This document shows, piece by piece, positions 55,063 through 64,000 of a DNA stretch of 64,000 nucleotides. The DNA comes from Bordetella bronchialis. GTDB lineage: Bacteria > Pseudomonadota > Gammaproteobacteria > Burkholderiales > Burkholderiaceae_B. The notes under the pieces are model-generated. The model saw only the letters and a list, made by a program, of their open reading frames with translations. It did not search any database and had not been told where the DNA came from. Both the position numbers and the translations under genes were made by a program. Numbering within the stretch: the stretch's first letter is position 1; the number at the start of each line of letters is the position of its first letter. The stretch spans positions 5,456,001 to 5,520,000 of the forward strand of contig NZ_CP016170.1 of the NCBI RefSeq assembly GCF_001676705.1, written 5' to 3'.

Positions 55063-55689
55063 ATGAAGATCGACTCCGCGCACCGCATCGCCGACCTGGA
55101 CGCGCTGAGCGCCCTGTACGGCCAGCCCAAGGAAGCTTCCCTGCTCAAGGAAAGCGCCACCCTGCATCCCAATTACCGCGCCTTCATCCGCGCCGCGCCT
55201 TTCGTGGCCCTGGCCACCAGCGGGCCTGGCGGACTGGACGTTTCGCCACGCGGCGACGCTGCCGGTTTCGTCGAAATCCACGACGACCAAACGCTGCTGC
55301 TTCCGGACCGCCGCGGCAACAACCGCGTCGACAGCCTGCGCAACGTCATCGCCGACCCGCGCGTGGCGCTGTTGTTCCTGATACCCGGCATCGGGGAAAC
55401 ACTGCGGGTGAACGGCAGCGCGGCGATCTCCGTCGAGCCCGCCTTGCTGGAGCGGCTGGCCGTGGACGGCAAACCGCCGCGGTCGGTGCTGGTCGTCCAC
55501 GTTGAGACCGTGTTCTTCCAGTGTTCCCGCGCCATCGTGCGCTCGCGCCTGTGGGATCCCGCCACGCAGCTGACGCGCGACGCGCTGCCCAGCACGGGCC
55601 GCATCCTGCAAGACCTGATCGGCAGCAGTTTCGATGGGGATCGATACGATCGCGAATTGCCCGAGCGGGTGGACAAGACGCTGTATTGA
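55063..55689 (+). CDS. Pyridoxamine 5'-phosphate oxidase family FMN-binding protein
   Basis: A 208-residue split-barrel flavin protein (MSMEG_1061-type PPOX). Visible are PFVALATSGPGGLDVSPRGD, the FMN-binding LLLPDRRGNNRVDSLRN, and a C-terminal region with QCSRAIVRSRLWD. Members reduce or oxidise unknown small molecules. The ATG at 55063 is the only sensible start. It converges with fmt. Confidence 0.88.
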   Translation: MKIDSAHRIADLDALSALYGQPKEASLLKESATLHPNYRAFIRAAPFVALATSGPGGLDVSPRGDAAGFVEIHDDQTLLLPDRRGNNRVDSLRNVIADPRVALLFLIPGIGETLRVNGSAAISVEPALLERLAVDGKPPRSVLVVHVETVFFQCSRAIVRSRLWDPATQLTRDALPSTGRILQDLIGSSFDGDRYDRELPERVDKTLY

Positions 55690-55723
55690 GCGTGGCCCGG
55701 CGGACTGGACGGGCGGGACCGGG

Positions 55724-56668
55724 TCAGTCCCTGGGTTGCCAGCCGCGCACGAACACGTCCACGGATTGCCGCTTGCCGCCGGCCTTCTGCAGTTCCAGCA
55801 AGCGCAGGATGCCGTCGGCGGTGGCGATGTCGATACCGGCGGGCAATGCCCGCAGCACCGTGCCGGGCACCATGGCGGACGACCCTGGCAAGGCCTGGGC
55901 GCGCCAGACCTTGACGGGGTCGTCCAGACCCGGCAGGCGCACCGTAGCGCCGGGCACCGGGTCGAAGGCGCGCACGCGGCGGGCGAGTACATCGGCGGCC
56001 AGGGAAAAATCGAGCGCCGCCTCTGCCTTGTCCAGCTTGGCCGCATAGGTCACGCCTTCGGCCGGCTGGGGCGCGCGGGACAGGCCGCCGGCCTGCAGCG
56101 CGGCCAGGGCTTCGACGATGGCGGACGCGCCGGCGGCGGCCAGTTCGTCGTGCAGGGACGACGCATTCTGCTCCGGTCCGATGGGAACACGGCGCACCAG
56201 CAGCATATCGCCCGTGTCCAGGCCGGCATCCATCTGCATGATGGTGACGCCGGTTTCGGTGTCGCCGGCCTCGATGGCGCGCTGGATGGGGGCGGCGCCG
56301 CGCCAGCGGGGCAGCAGGCTGGCATGGATATTCAGGCAGCCGTGAGGCGGAAGGTCCAGCACCCACTGCGGCAGGATGAGCCCGTAGGCCGCGACCACCA
56401 TGACGTCCGGGGCGGCGGCATGCAATTGGTCGCGCGCCTTGGCGGCGTCTTCCGGATAGCGCCCGTCCAGGCGCAGGCTGCGCGGCTGGTCCACGGGGAT
56501 GCCGGCCGCCAGGGCGGCCTGCTTCACGGGGCTGGGCGTGAGCTTGAGCCCGCGTCCGGCGGGGCGATCGGGCTGTGTCAGGACCAGGGGCACGGCATGG
56601 CCGGCGGCCAGGATGGCTTCCAGGGCCAGGCGGGCGAAATCCGGCGTGCCGGCGAAGACGACGCGCAT
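55724..56668 (-). CDS. fmt: Methionyl-tRNA formyltransferase
   Basis: Formylates initiator Met-tRNA with 10-formyl-tetrahydrofolate. The 314-residue protein starts [20 protein letters not shown]. It has the catalytic triad region [21 protein letters not shown] and [13 protein letters not shown] sequence ([19 protein letters not shown]), and a C-terminal OB-like domain. It begins 4 bases after the def stop codon, the standard def-fmt arrangement. Confidence 0.97.
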   Translation of the reverse strand: MRVVFAGTPDFARLALEAILAAGHAVPLVLTQPDRPAGRGLKLTPSPVKQAALAAGIPVDQPRSLRLDGRYPEDAAKARDQLHAAAPDVMVVAAYGLILPQWVLDLPPHGCLNIHASLLPRWRGAAPIQRAIEAGDTETGVTIMQMDAGLDTGDMLLVRRVPIGPEQNASSLHDELAAAGASAIVEALAALQAGGLSRAPQPAEGVTYAAKLDKAEAALDFSLAADVLARRVRAFDPVPGATVRLPGLDDPVKVWRAQALPGSSAMVPGTVLRALPAGIDIATADGILRLLELQKAGGKRQSVDVFVRGWQPRD

Positions 56669-56672
56669 CGTG

Positions 56673-57185
56673 TCAGGCCCGCAGCGCTTCGCGCTCGGCC
56701 TTGCGCAGCTTGGTCTTGATGCGGTTCTGCTTGAGCGGCGAGAGATATTCCACGAAGACCTTGCCGTCCAGGTGATCCAGCTCGTGCTGCACGCACACGG
56801 CCAGCAGGCCTTCGGCTTCCATCTCGTAGGGCTTGCCTTCGACATCCAGCGCCTTGAAGCGGATGCGGGCGGCGCGCTCGACTTCGTCGTAGATGCCGGG
56901 CACGGACAGGCAACCTTCCTCATAGGTCTGTTTTTCTTCGCTCTTCCAGGTGATCTCGGGATTGATCAGCGCCAGCAATTGGTTGCCTTCTTCCGAAACA
57001 TCGATGACGACCACGCGTTCATGCACGTCCACCTGGGTGGCGGCCAGGCCGACCCCGGGCGCGTCGTACATGGTGTCGGCCATGTCGCGCACCAGGCGGC
57101 GGATACGGTCGTCCACTTCCGCCACCGGCTTGGCCTTGATGTGCAAACGCGGGTTGGGGTAGTGAAGGATGTTGAGCAAAGCCAT
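56673..57185 (-). CDS. def: Peptide deformylase
   Basis: Removes the formyl group from nascent proteins. The 170-residue protein carries the three metal motifs [16 protein letters not shown] and HELDHLDG. The frame runs upstream to 57269, but the ATG at 57185 gives [14 protein letters not shown], the usual start. It forms an operon with fmt and is divergent from dprA. Confidence 0.97.
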   Translation of the reverse strand: MALLNILHYPNPRLHIKAKPVAEVDDRIRRLVRDMADTMYDAPGVGLAATQVDVHERVVVIDVSEEGNQLLALINPEITWKSEEKQTYEEGCLSVPGIYDEVERAARIRFKALDVEGKPYEMEAEGLLAVCVQHELDHLDGKVFVEYLSPLKQNRIKTKLRKAEREALRA

Positions 57186-57379
57186 GGAAAGCGTGGCATC
57201 CCGCGACCGCGCAACCGCGGGCGGGAGGCAAATTCGGAGGTTGGGATAAGCGTCATGATAATTCATCAAGGCTTTGATTTCTAATAGTTTCCCGCTAAGG
57301 CGGGTATAGCGGGACGGATGCGCGCATTCCTGTCACTGGTCCGCTGCGCGCCGGCCGGGGAACGTGCGACACTGCGCGC

Positions 57380-58612
57380 ATGCCTTTGGATCCCAACCGC
57401 GATGAACTGGCCGCCTGGCTGCGGCTCTCCCTGGAACCCGGCCTGGGCGTGATGGGCGCCATCGGGCTGCTGCAGGCGGCCGGCGTGCCGGAAGACATCT
57501 ACGCCATGCGCGCCGGCGCGTTGGCGCGCCACCTGCCCGCCGACCTTGCCCGCCAGCTGGCGGCGCCGCCCCCGCCGGCGCTCGCGGCGCTGATCGAGGA
57601 CACCCTGCGCTGGGCGCAGGCCGGCGACTGCCATGTCCTGACCCTGGCCGACCCGCGCTACCCCCCATCGCTGCTGACCATGGCGGATCCGCCGCTGCTG
57701 CTCTACGTGCGCGGCGATCCGGCCCGCCTGGCGGGGCCCGCGCTGGCGGTGGTCGGCGCGCGCAGCGCGACGGCGGGCGGCATGGAAAACGCCCGCGCCT
57801 TCGCCCGCCACCTGGCGCGGCACGGATGGTGCATCGTCAGCGGGCTGGCGCAGGGCATCGACGCGGCCGCCCATGAAGGCGCGCTGGATGCCGGCCCGCA
57901 GGGTGCCGGCACCGTGGCCGTCATGGGCACCGGGATCGACCGCATCTATCCGCCGCGCCACGCCGGCCTGGCCGAACGCATCGCCGCGCAAGGCGCCCTG
58001 GTCTCCGAATTGCCGCTGGGCAGCCCCGCGCTGGCGCATCACTTCCCCCAGCGCAACCGGCTGGTGGCCGGGCTGGCGCGCGGGGTGCTGGTCGTGGAGG
58101 CCGCGCGCCAGAGCGGCTCGCTGATCACGGCGCGCCTGGCGGCGGAAAACGGCCGCGAGGTCTTCGCCATTCCGGGGTCCATTCATTCCCCCCTGTCGCG
58201 GGGCTGCCATGCGCTGATCCGCCAGGGCGCCAAGCTGGTGGAAACCGCGCGCGATATCACGGACGAGCTCGGCGCCGGCCATCCGGGGCGCGGCCTCCCG
58301 GGGGCCGGCGGTCCCGGGGCGGGGCGCCCCCGTCATGCCCCGGATGGCGCCAGCGACCCCGCCGCGGAGAGCGGAACCCCGGCCCGGACCGTGGCGGACG
58401 GCGAGCCCGGCGAGCCCGACGGCGAGGACGCCGTACTCGCGGCCCTGGGCCACGATCCCGTCCATCTGGATACGCTTCTTGCCCGTACCGGACTGGATAC
58501 GGCCACGTTGGCGACCCGGCTGCTGGAACTGGAGCTGGCCGGCACGATCGCCCGGCTGGATGGAGGCCGTTTCCAGCGTTTGGCCGGAGCGCGCCGCGCC
58601 GCCAGGGGCTAA
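57380..58612 (+). CDS. dprA: DNA-processing protein DprA
   Basis: Loads RecA onto incoming single-stranded DNA during natural transformation. The 410-residue protein has a SAM-like N-terminal domain, then the Rossmann core with VVGARSATAGG, SGLAQGIDAAAHEGAL, GTGIDRIYPPRH, FPQRNRLVAGL and EAARQSGSLITARLA. A Gly/Pro/Ala-rich linker and a C-terminal winged helix (about 350-405) follow. With comF in the same window it suggests some DNA-uptake capacity. Confidence 0.95.
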   Translation: MPLDPNRDELAAWLRLSLEPGLGVMGAIGLLQAAGVPEDIYAMRAGALARHLPADLARQLAAPPPPALAALIEDTLRWAQAGDCHVLTLADPRYPPSLLTMADPPLLLYVRGDPARLAGPALAVVGARSATAGGMENARAFARHLARHGWCIVSGLAQGIDAAAHEGALDAGPQGAGTVAVMGTGIDRIYPPRHAGLAERIAAQGALVSELPLGSPALAHHFPQRNRLVAGLARGVLVVEAARQSGSLITARLAAENGREVFAIPGSIHSPLSRGCHALIRQGAKLVETARDITDELGAGHPGRGLPGAGGPGAGRPRHAPDGASDPAAESGTPARTVADGEPGEPDGEDAVLAALGHDPVHLDTLLARTGLDTATLATRLLELELAGTIARLDGGRFQRLAGARRAARG

Positions 58613-58692
58613 TATCCCGCTATATCGCCACACTCATATCGCAGCCTTCATATCGCAGCAACGATTTCGCCGCACCAGTCCAGGAAAGCACC

Positions 58693-59601
58693 ATGTCTAC
58701 GCCCACCCGCGTGAAAATCGTCGAGGTTTCCCCCCGCGACGGCCTGCAGAACGAAAAAGAGTTCATCCCGACCGACGTCAAAATCGAACTGGTGAACCGC
58801 CTGGCGGCGGCCGGCTTTCCGAATATCGAGTCGACGTCTTTCGTGTCCCCCAAATGGGTACCGCAGATGGCCGATGCGGCCGCCGTCATGGCGGGCATCG
58901 AACGCCGTCCGGGCACGATCTACTCGGTGCTCACGCCCAACATGCAGGGATTCGAGGCGGCGCGGGCCGCCGGCGCCGACGAGATCGTCATCTTCGGCGC
59001 CGCCAGCGAAGCCTTCTCCCGCAAAAACATCAATTGCTCGATCGCCGAATCCATCGCCCGCTTCGAACCCGTGGCCGCCGCCACCAAGGCGGCAGGCCTG
59101 CGGCTGCGCGGCTCCATCAGCTGCGCGCTGGGCTGCCCTTACCAGGGCGAAGTGCCGGTGGAGTCGGTCGTGGATGTCGCCCAACGCTACCTGGCGCTGG
59201 GCTGCGACGAGATCGACGTGGCCGACACCATCGGCGTGGGCACGCCGCGCCGGGTGCGGCAGGTCATGGACGCGGTTACCGCCGTGGTGGATCCGGCGCG
59301 GGTGTCCGGCCATTTCCATGACACCTATGGCCAGGCCCTGGCCAACATCCTGGCGGCGCTGGAAAGCGGCATCGCGATTTTCCATACCTCGGTGGCCGGG
59401 CTGGGCGGATGTCCCTATGCCAAGGGGGCCACGGGCAATGTGGCCACCGAAGACGTGCTGTACCTGCTGCGCGGGCTGGACATCGAAACCGGCATCGACT
59501 TCGACGCCGTCGTCGATATCGGGCAATGGATGTCCGGCCACCTGCACCGCAAGTCCTCGAGCCGCGCCGGCAATGCCGTGGCGGCCAAGCGGGCTGCCTA
59601 G
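58693..59601 (+). CDS. Hydroxymethylglutaryl-CoA lyase
   Basis: Cleaves HMG-CoA to acetyl-CoA and acetoacetate in leucine breakdown. The 302-residue TIM barrel shows VEVSPRDGLQNEKEFI, GLRLRGSISCALGCPYQGEV, the metal motif HFHDTYGQALAN and the catalytic-cysteine loop GLGGCPYAKGATGN. It is monocistronic or paired with the small membrane protein gene that follows 64 bases later. Confidence 0.95.
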   Translation: MSTPTRVKIVEVSPRDGLQNEKEFIPTDVKIELVNRLAAAGFPNIESTSFVSPKWVPQMADAAAVMAGIERRPGTIYSVLTPNMQGFEAARAAGADEIVIFGAASEAFSRKNINCSIAESIARFEPVAAATKAAGLRLRGSISCALGCPYQGEVPVESVVDVAQRYLALGCDEIDVADTIGVGTPRRVRQVMDAVTAVVDPARVSGHFHDTYGQALANILAALESGIAIFHTSVAGLGGCPYAKGATGNVATEDVLYLLRGLDIETGIDFDAVVDIGQWMSGHLHRKSSSRAGNAVAAKRAA

Positions 59602-59665
59602 CACGGCCGTTCGCCCGGGCCCCGGTGCCGTCCAACACTGAACAGAAGGCGCCACGCGCATTTCC

Positions 59666-60157
59666 ATGAACCGCCCCGCCGAGCCGCCTACCTACATCCC
59701 TCTTGCCGCGCTGCTGCAGGAAATCGGTCCGCTGCCGCTCAGCGGCCAGGCCTGGCCCGACTGGGTCAAGATCCTGGCCTGGGTGCTGCTGGCCGCCCTG
59801 GGCTGGGAAATCGTCACGACCATCATCCGGCTATACGGCGGCAAGCTGAATCCCCTGTTGCTGGGAGGCGTGCTGGTGTGCTTCCTGGCCCTGGCGGTCA
59901 TCGCCTGGTTCATGCAGACCTCGATCACCACCATCGATACCCAGGGGCTGCGCCAGACCTGGCTGACGCGGCGCGAAATCGCCTGGGACGACATCCAGAG
60001 CGCGCGCTTCGTGCCGCTGATCTTCTCCAAGCGCCTGCTGGTCATCACGCGCGCCGGCCGGCCCATGGTGTTCCAGGGCGGCACGCGCGAACTGGAGCGC
60101 GCCTTCATGCATATCGCCGCGACCTACCAGGGCAGGCCGCCGCCGACGGCGGGCTGA
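59666..60157 (+). CDS. Small membrane protein, unknown
   Basis: A 163-residue protein with two hydrophobic segments (about 35-55 and 65-84). A short cytoplasmic or periplasmic domain follows (TRREIAWDDIQSARFVPLIF, then RLLVITRAGRPMVFQGG), resembling a PH-like fold (bPH2-type). Function unknown. It follows the HMG-CoA lyase gene and converges with the AapJ-like gene. Confidence 0.75.
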   Translation: MNRPAEPPTYIPLAALLQEIGPLPLSGQAWPDWVKILAWVLLAALGWEIVTTIIRLYGGKLNPLLLGGVLVCFLALAVIAWFMQTSITTIDTQGLRQTWLTRREIAWDDIQSARFVPLIFSKRLLVITRAGRPMVFQGGTRELERAFMHIAATYQGRPPPTAG

Positions 60158-60181
60158 GCCGGCGATCGCGGCGGCGCGGCT

Positions 60182-61219
60182 TCAGCGTATCGGCAGCGCG
60201 TACATCAGGCCGCCCTTGTTCCACTGCGCGTTCAAGCCCCGCTGCAATTTCAGGGGGCTGCCCTGGCCGACGTTGCGCTCGAAGCTTTCGCCGTAGTTGC
60301 CGACCTGCTTGACGATGTTATAGGCCCAGTTGTCGCCCACGCCCATGTTGTTGCCGGCGCCCGCCGTCACGCCCAGGATGCGCTTGATGTTGGGGTTGGC
60401 GCTGTTGGCCTTGAGGTCGTCCACATTGGCGGACGTAATGCCGTATTCCTCGGCCTCTATCATGGCCGAGAGCGACCACGACACGATGTTCAGCCAGTTA
60501 TCGTCACCCTTGCGGACGAAGGGGCCCAGCGGCTCCTTGGAAATGATTTCCGGCAGCACGACGTAGTCGTCGGGGTTGTGCAGCTTGGAGATGCGGATCG
60601 ACGCCAGGCCGGAGGCGTCCGTGCTGAAGACGTCGCAGCGGCCGGCGGCGAAGGCATTGACCACCTCGTTGAACTGCTCGATCACCACCGGCTTGTATTC
60701 GATGTGATTGGCCCTGGCCCAGTCGGCCAGCGTGTTTTCGTTGGAGGTGCCGGCCTGCAGGCAGACCGTCGCGCCGTTCAGTTCCTTGGCGCTTTTCACG
60801 CCCAGCGACTTGGGCACCATGAAGCCCTGGCCGTCATAGAAATTGACGCCCGCGTGGATGATGCCCAGGGCGGTGTCGCGCTGCTGCGTGACCGTGGTAT
60901 TGCGCGCCAGCAAGTCGATTTCGCCCGATTGCAGCGCGGTGAAACGCTGCTGGGCATCCAGCGGCACGATCTTGGTCTTGTTGGCGTCGCCCAGCACGGC
61001 GGCGGCCACGGCGCGGCACAGGTCCACGTCCAGGCCGCGCCATACGCCCTTGGCGTCCGGCGCGGAAAATCCGGCGAAACCGGTCGTCGTGCCGCACAGG
61101 ACCACGCCGCGCTGGCGCACGGTGTCCAAGGTGGCGCCGTGCGCCGATTGCGCGGCCGCCGCGATCAGCGCGCCGCCGATGAGAGCCTTGAAAAATCCTG
61201 ACCTGTATCCGATACGCAT
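60182..61219 (-). CDS. Amino-acid ABC transporter substrate-binding protein (AapJ-like)
   Basis: A 345-residue periplasmic binding protein. The signal peptide spans about residues 8-28 (cut near SAHG-ATLDTV). It has the family blocks VRQRGVVLCGTTTGFAGFSA, RGLDVDLCRAVAAAVLGD and SGEIDLLARNTTVTQQRD, with a long C-terminal lobe typical of general amino acid binding proteins. No permease or ATPase gene is adjacent within the window. AAGGAA lies 8 bases before the ATG. Confidence 0.94.
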   Translation of the reverse strand: MRIGYRSGFFKALIGGALIAAAAQSAHGATLDTVRQRGVVLCGTTTGFAGFSAPDAKGVWRGLDVDLCRAVAAAVLGDANKTKIVPLDAQQRFTALQSGEIDLLARNTTVTQQRDTALGIIHAGVNFYDGQGFMVPKSLGVKSAKELNGATVCLQAGTSNENTLADWARANHIEYKPVVIEQFNEVVNAFAAGRCDVFSTDASGLASIRISKLHNPDDYVVLPEIISKEPLGPFVRKGDDNWLNIVSWSLSAMIEAEEYGITSANVDDLKANSANPNIKRILGVTAGAGNNMGVGDNWAYNIVKQVGNYGESFERNVGQGSPLKLQRGLNAQWNKGGLMYALPIR

Positions 61220-61322
61220 GGGGTGTTTCCTTCTTCGAGTCGATGCGTGCGGGCGTCCCTGCCGGGCCCCGGACCCGCAAGCTTAACGCGCTGGCATCGA
61301 TCGCGGAAACGGCCGCCCCGGT

Positions 61323-62594
61323 TCAGGCAAGGCTGCGGGTGTCCTCGATGACCTTGCCGTCGTTGGGCAGGCTGCCCGGCAGGCACAGGACGACGTCGGC
61401 GCGCAGCTTGGTGACATCGCGCGCGGATCGGGCGATGGCCTCGCCCAATGCCGGCGGTGGGCCGGCGGCCTCGACGTGCAGGGTCATCGTGTCGGCGCCT
61501 ATCTCGCCGCCCACGACCAGCCGGGCGCGCAGCGCCTCGGGATGGCGGCGCAGGATATCGGCGATCTGCGACGGGTGCACGAAGAGCCCGCGCACCTTGG
61601 TCGCCTGGTCCGCCCTGCCCAGCCATCCGCGGATGCGCGTGTTGGTGCGGCCGCAAGGCGAGGGCCCCGGCAATACCGCGGACAGGTCTCCCGTGCCGAA
61701 GCGCACCAGCGGATAGTCCGGGTTCAAGGTGGTGACCACGACTTCGCCCACCTCGCCGTCGCGCACCGGATCGCCGGTACCGGGACGGACGATCTCCACG
61801 ATGATGTCCTCGCCCAGCACCAGGCCTTCGCGTGCCGGCGTCTCGTAGGCGATCAGGCCCAGGTCCGCGCTGCCGTAGGCCTGGTAGCCTTCGATGCCGC
61901 GCGACGAGAAGCTATCCCGCAAGGCGGCGGGAAAGGCCTCGCCCGACAGCAGGGCGTGGCGCAGCGATGGCAAGGGAATGCCGAGCTCATCGGCCTTGTC
62001 CAGGATGATCTTCAGGAAGCTGGGCGTGCCCGTATAGGCCGCCGGCGCCAGATCCGCGATCGCGCGCACCTGCTGCTCGCTCTGGCCCGTGCCCCCGGGG
62101 AACACCGTGCAGCCGATGGCGTGCGCGGCGGTCTCCATCATGGAGCCCGCGGGGGTGAAATGATAGGAGAAGCAGTTGTGGACCAGCTGGCCGCGGCGGA
62201 TGCCGGCCGCATACAGCGCGCGGCCGAAGCGCCAATAGTCGGGACGCGCGCTTTCCGGTTCGTAGATGGGACCGGGCGAAGCGAAGACCCGCGGCGCCTG
62301 GCCCCACCCCAGCGCGGAAAAGCCGCCCATGGCTTTGGCGGCGCCCTGCGGCTCCGGTCCCGCGCGGCTGGACTGCTGGCGCGCCAGCAGCTCGGACTTG
62401 CGCAGCACCGGCAAGGCGGCCAGCGCCTGCCGCGACACGATGCGCGCCGGGTCCACGCCGGCCAATTGCGCGGCCATCGCCGGCGCGTGGGCCATGGCGT
62501 GGGCGATGGCGCCCGGCAGCGCCGCCATCAGGGCGTCCTCGCGCGCCTGCGGCGGCCGCGTTTCCAGCGTGTCGAAGTAGGGGGAATCCGGCAT
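61323..62594 (-). CDS. Phenylacetate-CoA ligase (PaaK)-like AMP-forming enzyme
   Basis: A 423-residue adenylate-forming ligase of the PaaK type. Motifs are NCFSYHFTPAGSMMETAAHAIG, the substrate/AMP region YTGTPSFLKIILDKADELG, LLSGEAFPAALRDSF, AYGSADLGLIAYE and RIRGWLGRADQATKVRG. It probably activates an aromatic or other carboxylic acid with CoA. It lies next to a branched-chain-type ABC transporter, an arrangement used for aromatic acid uptake and activation. Confidence 0.9.
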   Translation of the reverse strand: MPDSPYFDTLETRPPQAREDALMAALPGAIAHAMAHAPAMAAQLAGVDPARIVSRQALAALPVLRKSELLARQQSSRAGPEPQGAAKAMGGFSALGWGQAPRVFASPGPIYEPESARPDYWRFGRALYAAGIRRGQLVHNCFSYHFTPAGSMMETAAHAIGCTVFPGGTGQSEQQVRAIADLAPAAYTGTPSFLKIILDKADELGIPLPSLRHALLSGEAFPAALRDSFSSRGIEGYQAYGSADLGLIAYETPAREGLVLGEDIIVEIVRPGTGDPVRDGEVGEVVVTTLNPDYPLVRFGTGDLSAVLPGPSPCGRTNTRIRGWLGRADQATKVRGLFVHPSQIADILRRHPEALRARLVVGGEIGADTMTLHVEAAGPPPALGEAIARSARDVTKLRADVVLCLPGSLPNDGKVIEDTRSLA

Positions 62595-62660
62595 GTCTTG
62601 ATCTCGGCGGGAACGTGAGCGGGGATGTGGCCGCCGGCACGGGCGCCGGACGGCGGCGGG

Positions 62661-63533
62661 CTAGGCCAGCCAACGCTTGCGCCGGCGATAGAACTTGGTA
62701 TCGCGGAAGCTGCGCCGGGCGCCACTGGAAATGCCCAGGTAGAACTCCTTGACGTCTTCGTTGCTGGCCAGCGCGGCGGCGTCGCCGTCCATCACCACGC
62801 GGCCGTTCTCCAGGATGTAGCCGTAGTCGGCATAGCGCAGCGCGATATTGGTGTTCTGCTCCGCCAGCAGGAAGCTGACGCCCTCGCGCTGGTTCAGGTC
62901 GCGCACGATCTGGAAGATTTCCTCGACGATCTGCGGCGCCAGGCCCATGGACGGTTCGTCCAGCAGGATCATGGCCGGACTGGCCATCAGGGCGCGGCCG
63001 ATGGCCGTCATCTGCTGTTCGCCGCCGGAGGTATAGCCGGCCTGGCTGCCGCGCCGCTGCTTCAGGCGCGGAAAGTACTCGTACACGCGCTCCAGCGCCG
63101 CGGCGGTCTCGGCCCTGCCCAGCCGCCGCGTGTAGGCGCCGGTCAATAGGTTTTCCTCCACGGTCAGGTGGGCGAAGCAGTGGCGGCCTTCCATCACCTG
63201 CACCACCCCGCGCCGCACCAGGTCGGCGGGCGACAGGCGGTCGACCCGCTCGTCGCGGTAGCGGATGCTGCCTTTGGTGACCTCGCCGCGCTCGCCGCGC
63301 AGCAGGTTGGACACGGCGCGCAGCGTCGTGGTCTTGCCCGCGCCATTGGCGCCCAGCAAGGCCACGATGCGGCCTTCCGGCACGCACAGCGATACGCCCT
63401 TCAGGACCAGGATGACGTGGTTGTAGATGACTTCGATGCCGTTGACGTCCAGGAGCACGCCGCGGGCATCGCCCGCGCGCTCCGGCGATCCTGCCAGGTC
63501 GCCGGGCATCGCGCCGGCGGGCTGTGCTGTCAT
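62661..63533 (-). CDS. livF: Branched-chain amino acid-type ABC transporter ATP-binding protein (LivF)
   Basis: A 290-residue ABC ATPase: Walker A GANGAGKTT, signature YTSGGEQQMTAIGRAL, Walker B MILLDEPSMGLAPQ and the switch histidine region. The N-terminal 25 residues are an unusual Ala/Gly-rich extension. The ATG at 63533 has GGGAGGG upstream and is preferred to an in-frame start 9 codons earlier. The substrate is probably an organic acid linked to the PaaK-like ligase; further components lie to the right of the window. Confidence 0.92.
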   Translation of the reverse strand: MTAQPAGAMPGDLAGSPERAGDARGVLLDVNGIEVIYNHVILVLKGVSLCVPEGRIVALLGANGAGKTTTLRAVSNLLRGERGEVTKGSIRYRDERVDRLSPADLVRRGVVQVMEGRHCFAHLTVEENLLTGAYTRRLGRAETAAALERVYEYFPRLKQRRGSQAGYTSGGEQQMTAIGRALMASPAMILLDEPSMGLAPQIVEEIFQIVRDLNQREGVSFLLAEQNTNIALRYADYGYILENGRVVMDGDAAALASNEDVKEFYLGISSGARRSFRDTKFYRRRKRWLA

Positions 63534-63594
63534 GAATTCCCTCCCGTGGCCGCGCGGCACGGGGTGCCGCGCGGTACCTCCATGCGGATGCGCC

Positions 63595-64000
63595 CTAGCC
63601 TTGCGACTCGCAATTGACCGGCGTGATGTTTTTGTCCTTGGCGTACTTGGCGGCGGCTTCCTTGACCAGCGGGTCCACCATGCTCTTGTCGGATTGGTAC
63701 CAGTCCGACACCACCTTGAACTTGGCGCCGTCCCATTGCACGATGCGCGCCCAGTCCGCCCCCATGTGATTGGCGCAGGACGTCTTGACCGGCCGCATGA
63801 TCTCGCCGAAACCCAGCTGGTTCAGCCTGTCCTGCGTCAGGTTCAGGTTCTCGAACCCCCAGCGCACCTGCTCCGGCGTCATGGACTTGCCCTTGCCGTA
63901 TTTCTCCTGCGCGGTGCGGATCGCCTCCACCTGCAGCATGGAGATGATCATGCCCCGCATATGCGCGATGGTCCCCACCGAATTGCCCGTCTTGTCGCTG
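63595..64000 (-). CDS. Branched-chain-type ABC transporter substrate-binding protein, C-terminal part
   Basis: The last 135 codons of a periplasmic binding protein; the start lies beyond the right edge. The visible part includes QVEAIRTAQEKYGKGKSMTP, NLTQDRLNQLGFGEIMRPVK and a tail DKNITPVNCESQG, typical of LivK-type proteins. It is followed on the same strand by livF and the PaaK-like gene, forming one locus. Confidence 0.85.
   Translation of the reverse strand, partial: SDKTGNSVGTIAHMRGMIISMLQVEAIRTAQEKYGKGKSMTPEQVRWGFENLNLTQDRLNQLGFGEIMRPVKTSCANHMGADWARIVQWDGAKFKVVSDWYQSDKSMVDPLVKEAAAKYAKDKNITPVNCESQG

Overview
This is a 64 kb chromosomal segment of high-GC DNA, packed with genes on both strands. 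The organism is most likely a member of the Alcaligenaceae close to Bordetella or Achromobacter. That placement rests on remembered gene order (rhodanese-grxC-secB-gpsA, gpmA-envC-ctpA-thiF, rsmB-DUF4390-ntrY-ntrX-trkA-trkH) and on an orphan Bug/TctC binding protein; no database search was possible. No rRNA, tRNA, insertion sequence, prophage or CRISPR array was recognised.

Layout: 1-11.1 kb is mostly core housekeeping: the end of a class II aldolase, an orphan MetQ-like binding protein, argB, a HAD nucleotidase, slmA, a minus-strand block gpmA-envC-ctpA-thiF, and a plus-strand block rhodanese-grxC-secB-gpsA. At 11.1-15.0 kb lie a Bug-family binding protein and a 935-residue orphan protein. 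At 15.4-27.3 kb come trmL, comF, a BioC-like methyltransferase, a YbdK-type ligase and the rsmB-to-trkH block. At 27.5-30.5 kb a MipA-type outer membrane protein stands divergent from a QseBC-like two-component pair. At 30.5-32.3 kb there is a decayed, lower-GC patch with a broken MFS exporter gene and a possible 57-residue peptide gene.

Accessory metabolism follows: a persulfide-dioxygenase-like hydrolase, a complete malonate decarboxylase operon (mdcACDEGBH plus a LysR gene), and a minus-strand catabolic operon (FAH hydrolase, FMN-dependent hydroxy-acid oxidase, acetoacetate-decarboxylase-like protein, SDR, MHS-type MFS). That operon is divergent from an unusual GntR regulator carrying two winged-helix domains, with a perfect palindrome between them. 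From 46.9 kb on: an HD hydrolase, a solitary HTH protein, rimO, a ferritin-like protein, a LOG protein with an NTF2-like partner, a second giant orphan protein (about 945 residues), a PPOX protein, fmt-def, dprA, an HMG-CoA lyase, a small membrane protein, an AapJ-like binding protein, and the start of a branched-chain/aromatic transporter locus with a PaaK-like ligase.

The most intriguing items are the two giant orphan helical proteins, the two-headed GntR regulator with its uncharacterised catabolic operon, an intrinsic-terminator sequence buried inside the gpsA coding region, and the small-peptide/MFS remnant.
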